Part shown: positions 7,376 through 11,090 of the stretch, one piece after another
Layout: the number at the start of each line of letters is the position of its first letter
Numbering within the stretch: position 1 is the first letter of the stretch
Assembly (NCBI GenBank): GCA_023397905.1
Contig: JAEWSZ010000064.1
Coordinates: 1 to 11,090, forward strand
From: Bacillota bacterium
GTDB taxonomy: Bacteria > Bacillota > Clostridia > Acetivibrionales > DSM-1351
Reading direction: 5' to 3'
Length of the DNA stretch: 11,090 nucleotides
Translations under genes and position numbers: made by a program
Notes under the pieces: generated by a model
The model's database searches: none
The model's input: only the letters and a program-made list of their open reading frames with translations
What the model was told of the DNA's origin: nothing

Positions 7376-7430
7376 GCCGGCTCGGCAGCTATGGGCCCAA
7401 AGCAGTATTCGCCTGGAAGGCAAAGCTTTC
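7373..7430. other. GC-rich islet of unknown nature in the argJ-gph gap
   Basis: About 60% of these 58 bases are G or C, while the bases on either side are strongly AT-rich. It holds short self-complementary pieces (GCCTGGAAGGC; GGGCCC) but no long stem. I recognise no riboswitch, tRNA or gene remnant in it. A reading frame crosses it (GTG at 7329 to 7592), but it lacks a ribosome site and looks spurious. Confidence 0.3.
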
Positions 7431-7473
7431 AACGCAAATTATTTTTATGAATATCGAATAACAGCAAAAAAAT

Positions 7474-7501
7474 TTAACAGCCAGGTGAATTATGTTATAA
7501 T
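7474..7501 (+). promoter_or_regulatory. Strong sigma-A-type promoter upstream of gph (extended -10)
   Basis: TTAACA (7474-7479), a 16-bp spacer and a perfect TATAAT (7496-7501) preceded by TGT, so the -10 is of the extended TGnTATAAT type. The -35 matches 5 of 6 bases. Transcription would begin near 7508 and give a leader of roughly 165 bases before the gph ATG, long for a simple metabolic gene. Confidence 0.65.
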
Positions 7502-7507
7502 ACATCT

Positions 7508-7657
7508 TAAATCAAAAGCATATTTTCAAAGAGCAGTATGGAATTTTACACCTGTTGCTCAATATTTTATGCTTTATATTTTACCTCAGTAACGGATTTA
7601 TATCCCGGCAGTTTAAAAATAATCTTTTGCATAAGTCAATTATATAATTGACTTTTT
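7508..7657 (+). ncRNA. Possible structured leader or small RNA ahead of gph
   Basis: The transcript expected from the promoter at 7474-7501 contains nested inverted repeats. The outer arms AAAGCATA (7515-7522) and TATGCTTT (7568-7575) are perfectly complementary and enclose GAGCA (7531-7535) / TGCTC (7556-7560). Downstream, a perfect 20-bp palindrome (7634-7653) is followed by TTTTT, which could end a short RNA of about 150 bases or attenuate gph. The stems are AT-rich, so stability is uncertain. I do not recognise a known riboswitch class or T-box here. This is a prediction from complementarity only. Confidence 0.3.
7634..7657 (+). repeat. Perfect 20-bp palindrome with T-run just before gph ribosome site
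   Basis: AGTCAATTATATAATTGACT equals its own reverse complement, and the run TTTTT ends at 7657. The SD sequence GGAGG begins at 7662. It may be a dimeric-regulator operator, a weak intrinsic terminator, or a hairpin limiting access to the ribosome site. It contains a TATAAT (7643-7648) but no matching -35 at normal spacing. Its outer arms equal those of the inverted repeat at the argJ promoter (7217-7233), with an 8-base instead of a 5-base centre. Confidence 0.6.
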
Positions 7658-7671
7658 AATCGGAGGTCGGA

Positions 7672-8331
7672 ATGAAATACAGGGCGGTTATATTTGATTT
7701 GGACGGAACATTGATAAATTCTCTTGAGGATCTGGCGGACAGCGTCAATGAAGCATTGTCAAAACATGGCTATAAAACCCATTCGGTCAGCCAATATAAA
7801 AAATTCATAGGAAACGGTGCAAAACAGCTCATAAGGAACGCGGCTCCGGAATCCACGCCTGAAAATGTTCTGGAGGACATACTGGCCGAGTACAGAATAA
7901 TATACAATAATAATTATGTGAATAAAACCGTGCTTTACCCAAATATCATTAAAATGCTGGAAGCTTTAAAAAATATGGATATAAAGATGGCCGTATGTTC
8001 AAATAAGCCACATAAACCGACCAATGAGATCGTTGGCAAGCTTATGGACACAGGTTTTTTTGAGGTGGTTTTCGGAGAGCGGGAGGGTGTGCCGAGAAAA
8101 CCGGACCCAGCTGCTCTCACAGAAGCCGCCGGGCTTATGGGCATACCGCCCGAAGAGACTGTATATATGGGGGACTCGGGCGGTGACATGGTGTCCGCAA
8201 AAAATGCGGGCATGTTTGCGGCAGGGGCCCTGTGGGGATTCAGGGACAGGGAAGAGCTGGAGGAATGCGGTTCGCAGCTGCTTGTTGCAGATCCCATGGA
8301 ACTGGTGGATTTTATAAAAAATAACGGATAA
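7672..8331 (+). CDS. HAD-family phosphatase, phosphoglycolate phosphatase-like
   Basis: A 219-residue cytoplasmic hydrolase of the haloacid dehalogenase superfamily, Gph/PGMB-type with a helical cap. All four motifs are present: motif I FDLDGTL with nucleophile Asp9 and acid/base Asp11; motif II CSNKP with Ser110; motif III RKPDP with Lys143; and motif IV YMGDSGGD with Asp168 and Asp172 for Mg2+. The cap domain (about 15-85) lies between motifs I and II. Reading DGTLINSLEDL and the length fit phosphoglycolate phosphatase, which clears 2-phosphoglycolate, but substrate assignments in this superfamily are unreliable; pyrophosphatase PpaX or another sugar-phosphate phosphatase is possible. The ATG at 7672 has GGAGG (7662-7666) 5 bases away. 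The aminotransferase follows after about 38 bases, probably on the same transcript. Confidence 0.8.
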   Translation: MKYRAVIFDLDGTLINSLEDLADSVNEALSKHGYKTHSVSQYKKFIGNGAKQLIRNAAPESTPENVLEDILAEYRIIYNNNYVNKTVLYPNIIKMLEALKNMDIKMAVCSNKPHKPTNEIVGKLMDTGFFEVVFGEREGVPRKPDPAALTEAAGLMGIPPEETVYMGDSGGDMVSAKNAGMFAAGALWGFRDREELEECGSQLLVADPMELVDFIKNNG

Positions 8332-8354
8332 ATTGTAAATCCATTAATATGGAA

Positions 8355-8372
8355 AGGAGCTGTCATATTTTG
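8355..8372 (+). promoter_or_regulatory. Ribosome site and TTG start codon that set the aminotransferase start
   Basis: AAAGGAG (8353-8359) lies about 10 bases ahead of a TTG at 8370-8372 that is in frame with the aminotransferase. The earlier in-frame ATG at 8349 lies before this site and has no purine-rich site of its own; its first codons contain the ribosome site itself. A start at TTG gives MKFASRM, which matches how related aminotransferases begin. Confidence 0.7.
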
Positions 8373-9536
8373 AAATTTGCCAGCAGAATGAAGCATTTTG
8401 AAGTGGGGATTTTTTCGGCCCTGCTTGAATTAAAAAATGAACAGCTTGCCAGGGGCAGGCATGTCATAGATTTAAGTGTCGGAACGCCAAATATACCGCC
8501 TGCTCCGCATATCGTTGAAGCGCTGGTGAAGGCGGCGGAAAAACCGGAAAATTACATATACGCCATCAGCGATACCTCCGAGCTGCAGGAGGCAGTCAGC
8601 TTATGGTACAAACGGCGCTACAACGTCGGCATTGACCCGCGTTCCGAGGTGGTGTCTCTGCTGGGGTCCCAGGAGGGGCTGGCCCATATAGCATTGTCCA
8701 TTGTGGATCAGGGCGGGACGGTATTGGTGCCGGACCCATGCTATCCCGTGTTCGGAGGGGGCCCGCTGCTGGCCGGCGCAAAGCTTCATTACATGCCAAT
8801 GCGCCCTGGAAATGGTTTTCTGATAGATCTGAAGGAAATTCCGGAAGAGGTGGCCAGGTCAGCGCGCCTGATGGTGGTATCCTATCCCAACAACCCTACC
8901 GCCGCTCTTGCGCCGGACGGCTTTTACCGCGAGCTGGTGGACTTTGCAAAAAAATACGATATTATTGTGCTTCACGACAATGCATACAGTGAGCTGGTTT
9001 TTGACGGTGCGCGCTGCGGCAGCTTTTTATCCTATGAGGGCGCAAAGGAAGTGGGAGTTGAGTTCAACTCTCTTTCCAAGACCTATGGAATGGCCGGCGC
9101 AAGAATAGGCTTTTGCGTGGGAAACAGGGAAGTTGTGGACGCATTGGCCAGGCTGAAATCCAACATGGACTACGGCGTTTTTCTGCCTGTACAGAAGGCG
9201 GCAATTGCGGCAATTACAGGCGATCAGTCCTGTGTGGCCCATACCAGGGGCGCCTATGAAAGACGCCGCGACATACTGTGCGACGGTTTGAATAAAATTG
9301 GCTGGAAGCTTGAGAAGCCAAAGGCCACAATGTTCGTATGGGCAAAGCTGCCGGAAGGCCGCGGCAATGCCCAGAGCTTCGCACTTGAGCTGCTGGAAAA
9401 AACCGGCGTGCTGGTTACGCCCGGCAGTGCCTTTGGCCCTTCGGGAGAGGGATATGTCCGCATGGCCCTGGTGCAGAATGATGAGGAGATGTTCAGAGCC
9501 GCGGCCGAGATAGAGAAAAGCGGATTATTACTGTGA
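8370..9536 (+). CDS. Class I/II PLP-dependent aminotransferase (LL-DAP aminotransferase-like)
   Basis: A fold-type I PLP aminotransferase, 388 residues from the TTG start. Numbering from that start, visible features are DLSVGTPNIPPAPHI near 34-48, the cofactor-cradling GSQEGLAH (99-106), SYPNNPTA with Asn175 or so, Asp203 and Tyr206 in LHDNAYSE, the Schiff-base Lys237 in NSLSKTYGMAGARIGF, Arg245 downstream of it, and the carboxylate-binding Arg364 in GYVRMAL. The general sequence resembles the group annotated as LL-diaminopimelate aminotransferase or aspartate/alanine-type aminotransferases. The true amino-acid substrate cannot be read from these motifs. It probably forms an operon with the HAD phosphatase upstream. 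The next gene, alaS, has its own promoter and T-box. Starting at the ATG at 8349 would add seven residues. Confidence 0.85.
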   Translation: MKFASRMKHFEVGIFSALLELKNEQLARGRHVIDLSVGTPNIPPAPHIVEALVKAAEKPENYIYAISDTSELQEAVSLWYKRRYNVGIDPRSEVVSLLGSQEGLAHIALSIVDQGGTVLVPDPCYPVFGGGPLLAGAKLHYMPMRPGNGFLIDLKEIPEEVARSARLMVVSYPNNPTAALAPDGFYRELVDFAKKYDIIVLHDNAYSELVFDGARCGSFLSYEGAKEVGVEFNSLSKTYGMAGARIGFCVGNREVVDALARLKSNMDYGVFLPVQKAAIAAITGDQSCVAHTRGAYERRRDILCDGLNKIGWKLEKPKATMFVWAKLPEGRGNAQSFALELLEKTGVLVTPGSAFGPSGEGYVRMALVQNDEEMFRAAAEIEKSGLLL

Positions 9537-9570
9537 ACGGCTGTACGAAAGCCTTATAGAGTAAATCACA

Positions 9571-9597
9571 GGGCAATTTTGCAAAACAAAATCACCC
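9571..9597. repeat. Imperfect inverted repeat between aminotransferase and alaS promoter
   Basis: GGG (9571-9573) and ATTTTG (9576-9581) pair with CAAAAT (9587-9592) and CCC (9595-9597), with a 2x2 mismatch and a 5-base loop. It lies 35 bases after the aminotransferase stop codon and abuts the -35 of the alaS promoter. No T-run follows, so it is not a canonical terminator, yet no better one is visible for the gph operon. Confidence 0.35.
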
Positions 9598-9627
9598 TTG
9601 ACAGTATAATGAAAGATTGTATATAAT
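9598..9627 (+). promoter_or_regulatory. Near-consensus sigma-A promoter of the alaS T-box transcript
   Basis: TTGACA (9598-9603) and TATAAT (9622-9627) are both perfect, separated by 18 bp. A second TATAAT at 9605-9610 is too close to the -35 to be used with it. Transcription would start around 9634, directly ahead of T-box stem I. Confidence 0.85.
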
Positions 9628-9633
9628 TTTGTT

Positions 9634-9903
9634 GATAATGGCGCTGAAAGAAAGAAGTAGCATAATGCTTCGGCTTTAGAGAGGGAACGGTTGGTGAAAG
9701 TTCCCGGGAGGCATTTTGTGAAGCAGTTCCGGAGCCTTCTGCCGGTAAAAAGGCAGAACGTAAGACGGCGTTAACGTTGCCGGAGTCAACTGAGTTGACC
9801 CGCTAAGAGCCCCGCTTCCGGGGAATCAGGGTGGTACCGCGTGAGAACATCTCTCGTCCCTCATAAAGTCAGATGAAAATGACTTGGGGATGGGAGTTTT
9901 TTT
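9634..9903 (+). ncRNA. T-box leader of alaS, alanine specifier GCA
   Basis: A tRNA-sensing leader that lets transcription into alaS continue when tRNA-Ala is uncharged. Stem I base pairs GGC/GCC (9640-9642 with 9733-9735). The AGTA-type internal-loop motif is at 9656-9659. The AGAGAGGGAACGGTTGGTG distal element (9679-9697) closes with GGGAAC/GTTCCC (9683-9688 with 9700-9705). Pairing of CATAATGC (9661-9668) with 9711-9720 places the specifier codon GCA (Ala) at 9723-9725. Further hairpins are TTCTGCC/GGCAGAA (9737-9758), GTCAACTGAGTTGAC (9785-9799) and CCCCG/CGGGG (9810-9823). The T-box sequence AGGGTGGTACCGCG (9828-9841) holds the UGGU bulge that pairs with an ACCA tRNA end, as expected for tRNA-Ala. 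The specifier call depends on my manual fold. Confidence 0.93.
9851..9903 (+). terminator. Regulated terminator of the alaS T-box
   Basis: CTCTCGTCCC (9851-9860) pairs with GGGATGGGAG (9887-9896) over 10 bp including two G-U wobbles. An inner stem AAGTCA/TGACTT (9866-9871 with 9880-9885) extends it, and seven T residues follow (9897-9903). The bases TCCCT (9857-9861) can instead pair with AGGG (9828-9831) of the T-box sequence to form the antiterminator, so the two structures exclude each other. Confidence 0.9.
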
Positions 9904-9934
9904 GTAAGCAAATAAATTTTACACCAATGGCCGG

Positions 9935-9953
9935 AAACGCCGGATAAGCGTTT
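9935..9953 (+). other. Small hairpin in the alaS 5' region after the terminator
   Basis: AAACGC (9935-9940) and GCGTTT (9948-9953) form a perfect 6-bp stem with a 7-base loop, 41 bases before the alaS start. No T-run follows. A TTGACA at 9961-9966 follows it but has no -10 at usable spacing before the start codon. Its function is unknown and it may be fortuitous. Confidence 0.3.
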
Positions 9954-9993
9954 GAAACTGTTGACAGGGTACATTGGCATAATTGGAGGCTAA

Positions 9994-11090
9994 ATGCAAA
10001 AATTAGGTTTAAATGAATTAAGAGAACGTTATCTCAGCTTTTTTGAAAGCAAGGGCCATCTGAGGCTGCCCAGCGCGCCGCTGGTCCCTAAGAACGACCC
10101 AAGCCTGCTGCTGATCAATTCAGGAATGGCGCCGCTGAAGCCGTATTTTACAGGCCAGGAGGAACCGCCAAGAAAGAGGGTCACAACCTGCCAGAAATGT
10201 ATAAGGACTCCCGATATAGAGAATGTGGGAAAGACCGCGCGCCACGGGACTTATTTTGAGATGCTGGGAAACTTTTCTTTCGGGGATTATTTCAAGAAAG
10301 AAGCTATTCCCTGGGCATGGGAGTTCTGTACACAGGACCTGAAAATGCCGGTGGATAAGCTCTGGGTCACAATATATGAGGATGATGACGAGGCCTTTGA
10401 AATATGGCACAAGGATATAGGTCTGCCTGCCGACAGAATTGTCAGAATGGGAAAGAAGGACAATTTCTGGGAGCATGGCACAGGCCCCTGCGGCCCCTGC
10501 TCTGAAATCTATTACGACAGGGGTCCCGAGAAGGGCTGCGGAAGTCCGGACTGCAAGGTGGGCTGCGAGTGCGACCGCTATGTTGAGTTCTGGAACAACG
10601 TATTTACCCAGTTCAACAGGGACGAACAGGGCAACTATACCAGGCTTGACCATCCCAATATAGATACAGGAATGGGCCTGGAAAGGCTGGCATGTATTTC
10701 ACAGGGAGTGGACAATCTTTTTGAAGTTGACACGGTGAGGAACATACTGGATTATATATGCAAAACAGCTTCGGTTGAATATAAAAAATCCGAGAAGACC
10801 GATGTTTCCATCCGCGTCATTACAGACCATATCAGGAGCACCACTATGATGGTATGCGATGGCGTGCTTCCATCCAACGAGGGAAGAGGTTATGTGCTGA
10901 GAAGGCTTTTGAGAAGGGCTGCGAGACATGGAAGGCTTCTGGGAGTCAACAAGCCCTTCCTGTACGATGTGGCGATGGTAGTTATAAACGAGTCAAAAGA
11001 GGCATATCCGGAGCTTGCCGAGAAAGCCGAGTATATAAAAAAGGTTATAAGAATTGAAGAGGAGCGCTTTGAGGCCACTGTTGACCAGGG
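9994..11090 (+). CDS. alaS: Alanyl-tRNA synthetase, N-terminal part, 3' truncated by window
   Basis: The first 365 codons of an enzyme normally about 880 residues long; the frame is still open at the window end. It charges tRNA-Ala with alanine. The class II catalytic core is clear: NSGMAPLKPYFTG (42-54), QKCIRTPDIENVGKTARHGTYFEMLGNFSFGDY spanning about 67-99 with the motif 2 arginines, VTIYEDDDEAF (125-135), DNFWEHGTGPCGPCSE (156-171), and motif 3 DTGMGLERLA (224-233). The tRNA-recognition helical region begins with DHIRS (278-282) and NEGRGYVLRRLLRRA (295-309). The editing and C-Ala domains lie outside the window. A Cys cluster, C182-x4-C187-x3-C191-x-C193, sits in the core. The ATG at 9994 has GGAGG (9985-9989) 4 bases away. 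Expression is controlled by the T-box upstream. Confidence 0.97.
   Translation, partial: MQKLGLNELRERYLSFFESKGHLRLPSAPLVPKNDPSLLLINSGMAPLKPYFTGQEEPPRKRVTTCQKCIRTPDIENVGKTARHGTYFEMLGNFSFGDYFKKEAIPWAWEFCTQDLKMPVDKLWVTIYEDDDEAFEIWHKDIGLPADRIVRMGKKDNFWEHGTGPCGPCSEIYYDRGPEKGCGSPDCKVGCECDRYVEFWNNVFTQFNRDEQGNYTRLDHPNIDTGMGLERLACISQGVDNLFEVDTVRNILDYICKTASVEYKKSEKTDVSIRVITDHIRSTTMMVCDGVLPSNEGRGYVLRRLLRRAARHGRLLGVNKPFLYDVAMVVINESKEAYPELAEKAEYIKKVIRIEEERFEATVDQ

Noticed and set aside
7373..7440. A cyclic-di-GMP or other known riboswitch in the GC-rich islet
   Set aside because: A short GGCAAAGC piece recalls such motifs, but the other conserved elements and stems are missing on both strands.
7329..7592. 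An 87-codon open frame in the argJ-gph gap
   Set aside because: It starts at GTG without a ribosome site, spans the predicted gph promoter and the GC-rich islet, and has no recognisable domain.
7628..7648. A gph promoter using TTGCAT and the TATAAT inside the 20-bp palindrome
   Set aside because: The spacer would be only 9 bp and no other good -35 fits; the promoter at 7474-7501 is far better.
9961..9983. A second promoter directly before alaS based on TTGACA at 9961
   Set aside because: No -10 is found at 15-19 bp; CATAAT is only 11 bp away and the ribosome site occupies the following bases.
10120..10653. A 177-codon minus-strand frame within alaS
   Set aside because: The plus-strand frame from 9994 is a clear AlaRS core; the antisense frame resembles no family.

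Overview
This window looks like a chromosomal piece of a moderate-GC Clostridia (Bacillota), probably a cellulolytic or saccharolytic member of the Ruminiclostridium/Acetivibrio type. That placement is an inference. It rests on a cellobiose-phosphorylase-like GH94 gene, Gram-positive Pho regulation, a T-box leader, purine-rich Shine-Dalgarno sites, frequent ATA/AGG codons and AT-rich gaps. Nearly every reading frame belongs to a recognisable family, and I see no phage, transposon, CRISPR, tRNA or rRNA sequence.

Layout. (1) Positions 1-984 (+) hold the C-terminal part of a GH94 cellobiose phosphorylase, cut by the window edge. It converges on the next operon through a hairpin (1003-1067) that can terminate both strands. 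(2) Positions 5135-1073 (-) hold a phosphate operon in the order pstB-phoU-phoP-phoR. The gap ahead of pstB carries three TTAACA-like hexamers spaced exactly 11 bp apart, the form of a Gram-positive PhoP box. The pstS, pstC and pstA genes that usually precede pstB are not here. (3) Positions 5858-5442 (-) hold a lone cheW with its own extended -10 promoter and terminator. (4) Positions 7187-5985 (-) hold a lone argJ. (5) Positions 7188-7671 form a 484-base divergent gap with promoter-like sites on both strands, 11-bp tandem repeats, a GC-rich islet, a possible folded leader and a perfect 20-bp palindrome. (6) Positions 7672-9536 (+) hold a HAD phosphatase (gph-like) and a class I/II aminotransferase that probably starts at TTG. 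(7) Positions 9598-11090 (+) hold a near-consensus promoter, a complete alanine T-box (specifier GCA, terminator at 9851-9903) and the first 365 codons of alaS.

How the parts work together. The phosphate block is self-consistent: PhoR senses, PhoP binds the repeats ahead of pstB, PstB powers uptake and PhoU couples transporter state to PhoR. The T-box ties alaS expression to uncharged tRNA-Ala. The other genes are metabolic or signalling neighbours with no evident shared pathway.

I found no convincing previously undescribed multi-gene system. The least explained signals are non-coding and lie in the argJ-gph gap: a strong promoter about 170 bases before the start codon, a leader with nested inverted repeats, and two inverted repeats sharing AGTCAA/TTGACT arms, one at each gene's promoter or leader.
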